Shown piece after piece: positions 1 through 6,947 of a stretch of 64,000 bases of DNA. The stretch comes from Caproicibacterium lactatifermentans (lineage in GTDB: Bacteria; Bacillota; Clostridia; Oscillospirales; Acutalibacteraceae): assembly GCF_013315815.1 (NCBI RefSeq), contig NZ_CP046051.1, forward strand, positions 992,001 to 1,056,000, written 5' to 3'. The notes under the pieces are model-generated. The model saw nothing but the letters and a program-made list of their open reading frames with translations. It had not been told where the DNA came from and made no database searches. The position numbers and the translations under genes were made by a program. The first letter of the stretch is position 1; each line of letters starts with the position of its first letter.

Positions 1-66
1 ATCAGTCAGGTGCTGGTGCTGCATCCAAACGAAATTGTGGCATTTAATCATGACCATGAGGAGTAA
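1..66 (+). CDS. smc: C-terminal end of an upstream gene, probably SMC
   Basis: Only the last 21 codons are present, ending in TAA at 64-66. The tail reads ISQVLVLHPNEIVAF and then an acidic, His-rich end. It resembles the extreme C-terminus of the chromosome-condensation ATPase SMC, where the sequence after the D-loop runs into a short beta-strand. The main support is position, because ftsY commonly follows smc in Clostridia. The fragment is too short to identify on its own. Confidence 0.45.
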   Translation: MSQVLVLHPNEIVAFNHDHEE

Positions 67-150
67 CACTGCCCGGTTTTCGGCAAATAGAATATTTGTG
101 GTGTAACGGAATAATCATAAAAAGTAAATTCTATGGGAAGGAGCCATTCC

Positions 151-1098
151 ATGGGGCTGTTTTTAAAAATTAAGGCTGGGCTAAAAAAAACCCGCCGGAA
201 CATGAGCGATTCTCTGCACCGTATGCTGCACTCTTTTACGCGCATTGATGAGGACCTGTTTGAGGAGTTAGAGGAACTGCTCGTTATGGGCGATGTCGGT
301 GTTTCTACAGCGGAGCATATCTGTGATATCCTGCGCGGCAAAGTAAAGGAACGCGGCATCAAGGACCCAAATGCCATTTTTGACCTTCTGCGTGAAACGG
401 TAGCGGAAATGCTGCAGGGAGGAGAAGAACTGCACATTTCCACAAAGCCGTCAGTCATTTTGGTGATTGGCGTCAACGGTGTTGGCAAGACTACAACCAT
501 CGGCAAGATGGCTGCTCTGCTGCAGAAACAGGGGAAAAAGGTTATCTTGGCAGCAGCGGATACCTTCCGCGCAGCTGCAATCGAGCAACTGCAGGTTTGG
601 GCGGACCGCGCTGGCTGTGATATGGTTTCACAAAGTGAAGGCAGTGACCCGGCAGCCGTTGTATTTGACACCATTTCTGCCGCCAAATCCCGCGGCAACG
701 ATGTCATTATCTGTGACACGGCTGGTCGCCTGCACACCAAAAAGAACCTAATGGACGAGCTGGCAAAAATCAACCGTGTCATAGATAGGGAACTGCCGGA
801 TGCAGACAAAGAGGTTCTGCTGGTGCTGGACGCAACAACCGGTCAGAATGGCGTCAATCAAGCACGGGAATTTAAAAATGCCGCCGGCATTACCGGTATT
901 GTTTTAACGAAATTGGATGGCACCGCAAAGGGCGGTGTTGTGCTTGCTATTAAGGATGCGCTGGACATTCCAGTTAAGTTTGTCGGCGTAGGGGAACAGC
1001 TGGACGACCTGCAGCCATTTGACGCAGATGACTTTGCCCGTGCCCTGTTTGAACGTGACCCGGCCGAAATGGAAGAACTGGAAAAGGAGGAGCGCTGA
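151..1098 (+). CDS. ftsY: Signal recognition particle receptor FtsY
   Basis: SRP receptor GTPase that docks ribosome-SRP complexes at the membrane for co-translational insertion. An in-frame ATG at 133 exists, but GGAAGGAG at 135-142 fits the ATG at 151, giving 315 residues. The N domain is followed by the G domain with P-loop GVNGVGKTTT (about residues 107-116), the DTFRAAA motif, DTAGR and the TKLDGTAKGG segment. All are FtsY/Ffh signatures. The long acidic A domain of E. coli is absent, as is usual in Firmicutes. The stop lies 1 base before the rdgB start, so the two are probably co-translated. Confidence 0.97.
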   Translation: MGLFLKIKAGLKKTRRNMSDSLHRMLHSFTRIDEDLFEELEELLVMGDVGVSTAEHICDILRGKVKERGIKDPNAIFDLLRETVAEMLQGGEELHISTKPSVILVIGVNGVGKTTTIGKMAALLQKQGKKVILAAADTFRAAAIEQLQVWADRAGCDMVSQSEGSDPAAVVFDTISAAKSRGNDVIICDTAGRLHTKKNLMDELAKINRVIDRELPDADKEVLLVLDATTGQNGVNQAREFKNAAGITGIVLTKLDGTAKGGVVLAIKDALDIPVKFVGVGEQLDDLQPFDADDFARALFERDPAEMEELEKEER

Positions 1099-1099
1099 T

Positions 1100-1696
1100 A
1101 TGCAGTTTGTGCTTGCCACACATAATCAAAATAAAGTGCACGAATTTTCCAGAATGCTTGCACCGCTTGGCATTGACATTTCCGTTCCGGATGGCCTGCC
1201 GGAAGTAGAAGAAAACGGTACAACTTTTGAGGAAAATGCGTTTCTCAAGGCGGCTTCCGCCTGCCGATTTACCGGAAAACCCGCCGTTGCGGATGATTCC
1301 GGCTTGTGTGTCCATGAACTGAACGGCCAGCCGGGCATTCACTCGGCACGTTATGCCGGCGAATACGCGACGGACGCGGACCGTATTGTAAAACTGTTGA
1401 ACGCGCTGCGGAATGTGCCGCAGCCGGACCGGTTGGCGAAGTTTGTCTGCGTTATCTGCTGCGTTTTTCCCAACGGTGACATCATTACTTCCCGCGGTGA
1501 GTGCGAAGGTTCCATTGCTTTTGCACCGCAGGGGAACGATGGCTTTGGCTATGACCCCGTGTTTTTGGTCGGAGAGCGTTCCTTTGCCCAGATGAATGCC
1601 GAACAAAAAGACGCGGTCAGTCACCGTGGAAATGCGCTACGCTTATTTCAGAAAGACCTACAGGCATACTGTGCGAAACATTTAAAAGATATTTAA
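1100..1696 (+). CDS. rdgB: XTP/dITP diphosphatase (RdgB/HAM1)
   Basis: Hydrolyses non-canonical purine nucleoside triphosphates (XTP, ITP, dITP) to monophosphates, keeping them out of DNA and RNA. The 198-residue length is typical. The N-terminus has the TxNxxK-type motif (ATHNQNKVHEF), followed by ADDSGLCV with the metal-binding acidic residues, GFGYDPVF and SHRGNAL, in family order. The ATG at 1100 follows AAGGAGG at the 3' end of ftsY. It sits in an operon with ftsY and ends at the hairpin at 1708-1743. Confidence 0.96.
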   Translation: MQFVLATHNQNKVHEFSRMLAPLGIDISVPDGLPEVEENGTTFEENAFLKAASACRFTGKPAVADDSGLCVHELNGQPGIHSARYAGEYATDADRIVKLLNALRNVPQPDRLAKFVCVICCVFPNGDIITSRGECEGSIAFAPQGNDGFGYDPVFLVGERSFAQMNAEQKDAVSHRGNALRLFQKDLQAYCAKHLKDI

Positions 1697-1707
1697 TGTG
1701 GGACAGC

Positions 1708-1743
1708 AAAAGCCGCTGGCAGAAATTCTGTCAGCGGCTTTTA
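1708..1743 (+). terminator. Intrinsic terminator after rdgB
   Basis: AAAAGCCGCTG pairs with CAGCGGCTTTT around a short loop. T-rich on one side and A-rich on the other, it can serve rdgB (+) and the convergent flavoprotein gene (-). Confidence 0.85.
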
Positions 1744-1766
1744 TCAAGTGTTCCGTCAATATATCT

Positions 1767-2309
1767 TTATAGTGCTCTGCCTGTGGCAAAAGCCTTTTTC
1801 ATCAGCGGGCTGTCCACTGTCAGCTTCTGTTCGCCGGCACAAATCAGGGTATCGGTCAGCACCATACCCTTGCTGCGGAAGATGCCCAAAAACCAGTTGT
1901 ATTGTGCCAGATAGGCTTTTTCATCGGTGTTGCCCTGTGCAAACACACCTACCAGCTTAATGCCGGGGTGAAGGCGGCAGATGCCTTTTTCGTCTGTCAA
2001 GCAGTAGTGCCGGTTCATAAAGGTAATCATCGGTCCGGTCACCTGCGAATAGTAGTTCGGGCTGCTTAAAATCAGCGCACCGCACTGGTGTAGGTCCTTC
2101 CAGTAGGCGGTCAGGTCGTCCTGAATCCGGCAGTCCTTCTGGTTTTTGCGGCAGAAGCCACAGCCCTGACAGCCGTGTACGTTCATCTTGTCCAGCTGAT
2201 AGACAATGGTTTCATGTCCGGCGGCTTTTGCTCCACGGAGGACCTCCCTTGCCAGTGAGGAAGAAGAACCATTTTCGTTTGCACTGCCCAATACGGCAAC
2301 AACTTTCAT
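1767..2309 (-). CDS. NADPH-dependent FMN reductase / iron-sulfur flavoprotein family
   Basis: Flavodoxin-fold protein of about 180 residues. The start is ATG at 2309 (MKVVAVLGSANENG), with a GAAAGGAAG site just upstream on this strand; longer in-frame starts lack one. The N-terminal phosphate-binding loop GSANENGSSSSLA binds FMN. A Cys cluster CQGCGFCRKNQKDC (about residues 48-61) is typical of iron-sulfur flavoproteins and related NAD(P)H-FMN oxidoreductases. The SSPNYYSQVTGPM segment is the second flavin loop. It is transcribed divergently from feoA. The electron partner and substrate cannot be told from sequence. Confidence 0.85.
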   Translation of the reverse strand: MKVVAVLGSANENGSSSSLAREVLRGAKAAGHETIVYQLDKMNVHGCQGCGFCRKNQKDCRIQDDLTAYWKDLHQCGALILSSPNYYSQVTGPMITFMNRHYCLTDEKGICRLHPGIKLVGVFAQGNTDEKAYLAQYNWFLGIFRSKGMVLTDTLICAGEQKLTVDSPLMKKAFATGRAL

Positions 2310-2468
2310 GTAATAAACTTCCTTTCTGTATTTGTCTGGCTGCCATTTTAGCACTTTCTGCGGAGGAAAACAACTTGGACGGTTTCCAATACAGCCGACT
2401 TGTAAAATGATGCACCAGAGGAACAAAAATTGCTATACTGGTAGGAGAACAAAAAGGAGGAACTGCTC

Positions 2469-2705
2469 ATGTTGAATACAACACCGCTGACCGCGCTGGC
2501 GCAGGGGCAGACTGGAAAGGTTGCCACATTGACGGCAACCGGTTCCATGCGCCGCCGATTACAGGATATTGGGCTGATTGAAGGTACACAGGTGTCCTGT
2601 GTACTGCGGGCACCTTCCGGTGACCCAACAGCTTACGCAATACGAGGGGCGGTCATTGCGCTGCGCAGGGGGGACGCCGCGCATGTGCTGCTGGCCGGGG
2701 TATAG
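2469..2705 (+). CDS. feoA: Ferrous iron transport protein FeoA
   Basis: Small SH3-like cytosolic protein (78 residues) that partners FeoB in Fe(II) import. It shows the family pattern LxxLxxGxxGxV followed by RRLQDIGLIEGTQV and a C-terminal beta-strand with RRGDA. AAAGGAGG stands 8-10 bases before the ATG. The stop is 3 bases upstream of feoB, so the two genes are translationally linked. A TATACT box at 2434-2439 is a possible -10, without a convincing -35. Confidence 0.92.
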   Translation: MLNTTPLTALAQGQTGKVATLTATGSMRRRLQDIGLIEGTQVSCVLRAPSGDPTAYAIRGAVIALRRGDAAHVLLAGV

Positions 2706-2708
2706 GCG

Positions 2709-3947
2709 ATGCGCACGGATACCGTCTCCGCCGAAACCGAAACCATTGCACTGGCCGGCAACCCCAATGTCGGAAAGAGCACAGTTTTTAATGCATTGAC
2801 CGGTCTGCACCAGCACACGGGTAACTGGCCGGGAAAAACAGTGGAAAGCGCACATGGACAGTTTTCGTACCGTGGCCGGCAATACACGCTTGTGGATCTT
2901 CCAGGAACCTATTCGTTGTTTGCACATTCTGCAGAAGAAACTGTTGCGCGTGACTTTTTGTGCTTTGGCGGAGCCAGGGCCGCGGTTGTGGTCTGTGACG
3001 CGACTTGTTTGGAACGAAACCTGAATCTTGTCCTGCAGACGCTGGAAATCACCGGAAACGTAGTCGTATGTGTAAATCTAATGGACGAAGCGGAAAAGAA
3101 GCATATCCATATCGACCTAGAACAGCTTTCCAGTGAATTGGGTGGCGCGCCGGTTGTAGGCGTCAGTGCCCGCAGCGGTGGTCTTTCTGTGCTGGAAGAT
3201 GCACTGGATACACTTTCTCCGCGGGAAGCCATGCACATGGAATATTCTCCCCAGATAGAACAGGTGGTTGCTCAACTGCTACCGCTTGTTCAGCAACATT
3301 GTCCGGACTGCTGTGCCCGCTGGCTGGCGCTGCGGCTGCTGGATAGCGACAAAAGCTTTGCAGAAAGTCTGCATCGTTTCTGCCCCCAGCTTCTGCAGGA
3401 CCAGAAACTTCAGCAGACACTGCATACTGTAAAGTCCCATCTGCATCAGAACGGCTTTTCCAGTGACACACTGCGGGACCAGATTACTGCTGTGCTGGTC
3501 AGCCGAGCGGAAAAAATTTATCAAAAATGTGTCACACGCACGGTCTGTTCGGCGGCCGAACGTGACCAAAAGCTGGACCGCATTCTTACCAGCCGCAGAA
3601 CCGGCATTCCTATTATGCTCCTTTTGCTGGCGGCGGTGCTTTGGCTGACCATTACCGGAGCCAACTATCCTTCAGAACTCCTGTCAGCTGGACTTTTCTC
3701 CCTGCAGAATGTTTTGTGGAATGCGCTGCTGCATGCGGGGGCACCCATGTGGCTTATGAAGCCGCTGATTCTGGGGGTATACCGCACGCTGGCATGGGTT
3801 ATCAGTGTCATGCTGCCGCCGATGGCAATCTTTTTCCCATGCTTTACGCTATTGGAGGATTTCGGCTATCTGCCACGGGTCGCCTTTAACTTGGACCACT
3901 GCTTCCAGCGGGCACATGCCTGCGGCAAGCAGGCACTAACCATGTGA
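2709..3947 (+). CDS. feoB: FeoB, N-terminal half (gene interrupted by the element at 3947-8561)
   Basis: N-terminal part of the Fe(II) transporter. The G domain has G1 GNPNVGKST (residues 17-25), G3 DLPGTYSL and G4 NLMD, followed by the helical insertion domain. The first membrane segments run from about residue 300 (IPIMLLLLAAVLWL) to GYLPRVAFNLDH. The frame stops at TGA 3945-3947, exactly at the left junction of the inserted element, after GKQALTM. FeoB normally continues here with CMGFGCN, which is found at 8560. About 412 of 694 residues are present and the gate-forming second half is missing, so this product should not transport iron unless the element is removed. Confidence 0.93.
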   Translation: MRTDTVSAETETIALAGNPNVGKSTVFNALTGLHQHTGNWPGKTVESAHGQFSYRGRQYTLVDLPGTYSLFAHSAEETVARDFLCFGGARAAVVVCDATCLERNLNLVLQTLEITGNVVVCVNLMDEAEKKHIHIDLEQLSSELGGAPVVGVSARSGGLSVLEDALDTLSPREAMHMEYSPQIEQVVAQLLPLVQQHCPDCCARWLALRLLDSDKSFAESLHRFCPQLLQDQKLQQTLHTVKSHLHQNGFSSDTLRDQITAVLVSRAEKIYQKCVTRTVCSAAERDQKLDRILTSRRTGIPIMLLLLAAVLWLTITGANYPSELLSAGLFSLQNVLWNALLHAGAPMWLMKPLILGVYRTLAWVISVMLPPMAIFFPCFTLLEDFGYLPRVAFNLDHCFQRAHACGKQALTM

Positions 3948-3968
3948 CAGCGGAAAAGTATGCGGCTT
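3943..3968 (+). other. Left attachment junction (attL) of the feoB element
   Basis: The core TGTG (3943-3946) is shared with the right junction at 8558-8561. It is followed 5 bases inside by the arm GGAAAAGTATGCGGCTT (3952-3968). The reverse complement of that arm recurs with 2 mismatches at 8535-8551, 6 bases from the right core. The flanking chromosomal side reads CCATG before the core. In a joined attB, the centre CCATG-TG-CATGG would be symmetric around TG. Confidence 0.85.
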
Positions 3969-4018
3969 TTTGCCATATGGAATGATAAATGACGACGAGA
4001 AAATAAGGAGAATACAAA

Positions 4019-4483
4019 ATGAATATTCTTATCAGTTCCTGCCTTACCGGACTTTGCTGCCGATACGACGGCGGTGGGAAAACGCTTTCCTGCTTGCCAG
4101 AATTGATGCAGCGTTTCCATATGGTGCCATTTTGTCCGGAAATTTACTGCGGAATGCCTACACCGCGCAGTCCAGCCGAAAGGCAAGGAACACAAGTCAT
4201 CTGTAAAAATGGCAAAGATGTAACTGCCGCTTATCAGCGCGGTGCGGAGGAAGCGCTGAAAATCGTGCATTTGTATCACTGCCCGTATGCAGTCCTGAAA
4301 GAACGCAGTCCGTCGTGTGGATTTGGCCAAATATATGACGGCTCCTTTTCAGGGTGTTTGGTAGCAGGCAGCGGTGTCACAGCGGAATTGCTGGCAAAGA
4401 ATGGCGTCCGAATTTTTGGCGAAAGCCAAGCCAAAAAACTACTGAAAAAGGCGGCAGCTGAAAGCAGACAAACTGTGTTATAA
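4019..4483 (+). CDS. DUF523 family protein
   Basis: First cargo gene of the feoB element, 154 residues. It shows the family's pattern: N-terminal SSCLTGLCCRYDG, CPE in the middle, and KERSPSCG (about residues 97-104). The conserved cysteines suggest metal or cluster binding, but the family has no established biochemical role that I can name with confidence. It starts at ATG 4019 behind AAGGAG. It lies 38 bases upstream of the AmmeMemoRadiSam gene and probably forms one transcript with it. Confidence 0.85.
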   Translation: MNILISSCLTGLCCRYDGGGKTLSCLPELMQRFHMVPFCPEIYCGMPTPRSPAERQGTQVICKNGKDVTAAYQRGAEEALKIVHLYHCPYAVLKERSPSCGFGQIYDGSFSGCLVAGSGVTAELLAKNGVRIFGESQAKKLLKKAAAESRQTVL

Positions 4484-4521
4484 TAGACAAAAGATTTTAA
4501 AAAAATCGGAGGCGATTCATC

Positions 4522-5907
4522 ATGTCTATTCTGGCGGCATTTGCAGTTCCACATCCACCAATCCTTATGCCGGAGATCGGTCACGGGGAAGAGCACAAAA
4601 TTCAGAGTACCATAGACGCTTACCGCACAGTTATGCGGCGTGCGGCTGCGCTGCACCCGGAAACGGTCGTTGTGACCAGCCCACATACGGTTCTTTATGC
4701 AGATTATTTTCATATCTCACCGGGCGAACAGGCACAGGGCAGCTTTCTGCAGTTTGGTGCGCCGCAGGTTGAGGTGCAGGTTTCCTATGACAGTGCGTTC
4801 ACAAAAACACTGATGCAACGCTGCGGCGAACGCCACATTCCTGCAGGTACATTTGGGGAGCGCAGCAGTGCACTGGACCATGCAACGATGATACCTCTTC
4901 GTTATTTGCAGGAATTTACGTCCAGTTTTCGGGTAGTACGGATTGGCTTATCCGGCCTTTCACCGTTGGTGCATTATCGTTTGGGACAGTGCATTGCTGA
5001 CACAGCGGAAAAGCTTGGCCGCCGCACGGTCGTCATTGCAAGTGGTGATTTGTCGCATAAGCTGACGCAGGACGGCCCATACGGCTATGCGCCGGAAGGA
5101 CCGCAGTTTGATAAAGAGACGACGGTCATGCTGCAAAAGGGCGATTTTCTTTCTCTGCTCAGTATGGACCCGGACCTTTGTGAGGCGGCTGCGGAGTGTG
5201 GGCTGCGCTCATTTTGGATTATGGCGGGTGCGCTGGACCGTAAAGCTCTGCGAAGCGAACTGCTGTCGTATGAGGGACCATTCGGGGTTGGCTACGGTGT
5301 TGCTTCTTTTTTGGTTACAAGTAAAGACAATACCCGGAATTTTGGGGAACAGTATGCTACGGCGGAAAAGAGACGTGCTGCGGTGCGGCAGCAGGCGGAA
5401 GACCCATGGGTGCGCCTTGCTCGTTTGAGTTTGGAAACGTATGTAAGGACTGGACAGTATGCTGCCCTGCCGAAAAATCTACCGCCGGAACTCGCCGGTA
5501 CCCGTGCCGGTGCGTTTGTGTCGCTTAAAAAAGATGGACGCCTGCGCGGCTGTATTGGAACGGTTCAACCGACACAGAAAAGCGTAGCGGAAGAAATTTT
5601 AAACAATGCCGTTTCCGCCGCTGTTCATGACCCACGCTTTGGTCCGGTTACACCGGAAGAACTGCCGCAACTTGTCTATAGTGTAGATGTCCTGCAAATG
5701 CCGGAGGCGGTTGCATCCTCCAAAGAACTGGACGCAAAACGGTATGGCGTTATCGTACAGAATGGGAACCGCAGCGGATTGCTGCTGCCGAACCTTGCCG
5801 GTGTGGATACGGCTGAAGAACAGATTGCGATTGCCCGGCAGAAAGCGGGGATTTCTCCGTATGAGCCAGTTAAGCTGTGGCGCTTTCGGGTGGTGCGTCA
5901 CACATGA
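4522..5907 (+). CDS. AmmeMemoRadiSam system fusion: protein B-like (LigB/Memo fold) plus protein A (AMMECR1)
   Basis: 461-residue two-domain protein. Residues 1 to about 265 form a class III extradiol dioxygenase/Memo-like domain with His-containing segments PHPPIL (N-terminus), SPHTVLYADYFHI, LDHATMIP and IASGDLSHKL, the candidate metal ligands. Residues about 290-461 are an AMMECR1 domain with the hallmark LRGCIGT (near residues 339-345). The family, with its radical SAM partner, is recognised as a conserved trio of unknown function. The stop overlaps the next start (ATGA). The RBS CGGAGGCG precedes ATG 4522. It is cargo of the feoB element. A TATAAT at 4479-4484 might drive it, but no clear -35 is seen. 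Confidence 0.9.
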   Translation: MSILAAFAVPHPPILMPEIGHGEEHKIQSTIDAYRTVMRRAAALHPETVVVTSPHTVLYADYFHISPGEQAQGSFLQFGAPQVEVQVSYDSAFTKTLMQRCGERHIPAGTFGERSSALDHATMIPLRYLQEFTSSFRVVRIGLSGLSPLVHYRLGQCIADTAEKLGRRTVVIASGDLSHKLTQDGPYGYAPEGPQFDKETTVMLQKGDFLSLLSMDPDLCEAAAECGLRSFWIMAGALDRKALRSELLSYEGPFGVGYGVASFLVTSKDNTRNFGEQYATAEKRRAAVRQQAEDPWVRLARLSLETYVRTGQYAALPKNLPPELAGTRAGAFVSLKKDGRLRGCIGTVQPTQKSVAEEILNNAVSAAVHDPRFGPVTPEELPQLVYSVDVLQMPEAVASSKELDAKRYGVIVQNGNRSGLLLPNLAGVDTAEEQIAIARQKAGISPYEPVKLWRFRVVRHT

Positions 5908-6734
5908 GCACAGTTTGTACACTTTGCCCGCATCACTGTCAACTGGAATCGGGACAGACCGGTCTGTGCCGTGCACGAAAAAATCGGGACGGCACAATAC
6001 AGTGCAACAATTATGGACAGCTGACAGCTCTTGCGTTGGACCCCATTGAAAAGAAGCCGCTGCGCCGCTTTTATCCGGGCAGCTATATTTTGTCCGTTGG
6101 CAGCTATGGCTGCAACCTGCGCTGTCCCTTTTGCCAGAACAGCAGCATATCCATGGCAGGAGAAGAAAGCGGCACGCTTTTTGTTTCACCGGAACAGCTT
6201 GTGCAGAAAGCGCAGGAATTTGCGCATGCGCCGCGTGGAAATATTGGTCTTGCTTTTACCTACAATGAGCCGCTGGTAGGATATGAATATGTGCGGGACT
6301 GCTCCCAACTGGCACATATAAAAGGATTAAAAACCGTTGTTGTAACCAATGGAATGATTTGTAAGGAGCCGTTTCAAAAGCTTCTGCCGCTGATTGATGC
6401 TATTAACATTGACCTCAAGGGCTTTACACCTCAGTATTATCGGCACTTAGGCGGTGACCTGAAAACAGTCATGCAGAATATTGTGCTGGCATTGCAGTTT
6501 TGTCATGTTGAAGTGACAACGCTGATTGTGCCCGGTGAGAGTGATTCTGCGAAGGAAATGAGTGCCGAAGCTTCTTGGCTTGCTTCCCTTAGTCCGGATA
6601 TTCCGCTTCATATCAGTCGGTTCTTTCCTCGGTATCGTGAAGAGGATAAGGAGCCGACACCGGTACACGTGATTTATCATTTGTGTGAAATCGCCCGCCA
6701 GTTTCTGCATGATGTGTATCCCGGCAATTGCTGA
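5904..6734 (+). CDS. AmmeMemoRadiSam system radical SAM enzyme
   Basis: Radical SAM enzyme of 276 residues, related to pyruvate formate-lyase activases. The 4Fe-4S-binding CxxxCxxC is CNLRCPFC (about residues 68-75). An extra N-terminal Cys set, CTLCPHHC with a following GLCRAR, is typical of this subfamily. A TxxEP-like TYNEPL and a TNGM motif follow. The start is ATG 5904, overlapping the stop of the fusion gene, rather than the in-frame ATG at 5877. It ends 64 bases before the small coupled gene. The substrate is unknown. Confidence 0.92.
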   Translation: MSTVCTLCPHHCQLESGQTGLCRARKNRDGTIQCNNYGQLTALALDPIEKKPLRRFYPGSYILSVGSYGCNLRCPFCQNSSISMAGEESGTLFVSPEQLVQKAQEFAHAPRGNIGLAFTYNEPLVGYEYVRDCSQLAHIKGLKTVVVTNGMICKEPFQKLLPLIDAINIDLKGFTPQYYRHLGGDLKTVMQNIVLALQFCHVEVTTLIVPGESDSAKEMSAEASWLASLSPDIPLHISRFFPRYREEDKEPTPVHVIYHLCEIARQFLHDVYPGNC

Positions 6735-6797
6735 AAAAGGCAATTTACCGTATATTGTACAACCCAGCAGGAATAGGCTGTGTGGGGTGATGCAGTT

Positions 6798-6947
6798 ATG
6801 ATTTTAGAGCAGGATTCAGCAGTTTACGAAGTGGAAAACACACAGATAGAGGTGGAACGGATTTATGTTGGGGAGATTCCTTTGCCGGATTTGATTGTTC
6901 GTTATTTTCAGGAAGAAAATGCTGCCGGGGACAGTGGTCGGCCGTGA
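6798..6947 (+). CDS. 49-residue protein translationally coupled to the recombinase (TnpW-like?)
   Basis: ATG 6798 to TGA 6945-6947, whose last bases overlap the GTG start of the recombinase (6944). The protein is acidic (MILEQDSAVYEVENT..., then VERIYVGEIPLPDL and IVRYFQEEN). It resembles the short proteins often found just upstream of Firmicute serine recombinases (TnpW-like group), with a beta-strand pair and then a helix ending in a basic or acidic tail. The coupling suggests a role in recombination; a directionality factor is one possibility. Homology is judged by eye only. Confidence 0.6.
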   Translation: MILEQDSAVYEVENTQIEVERIYVGEIPLPDLIVRYFQEENAAGDSGRP

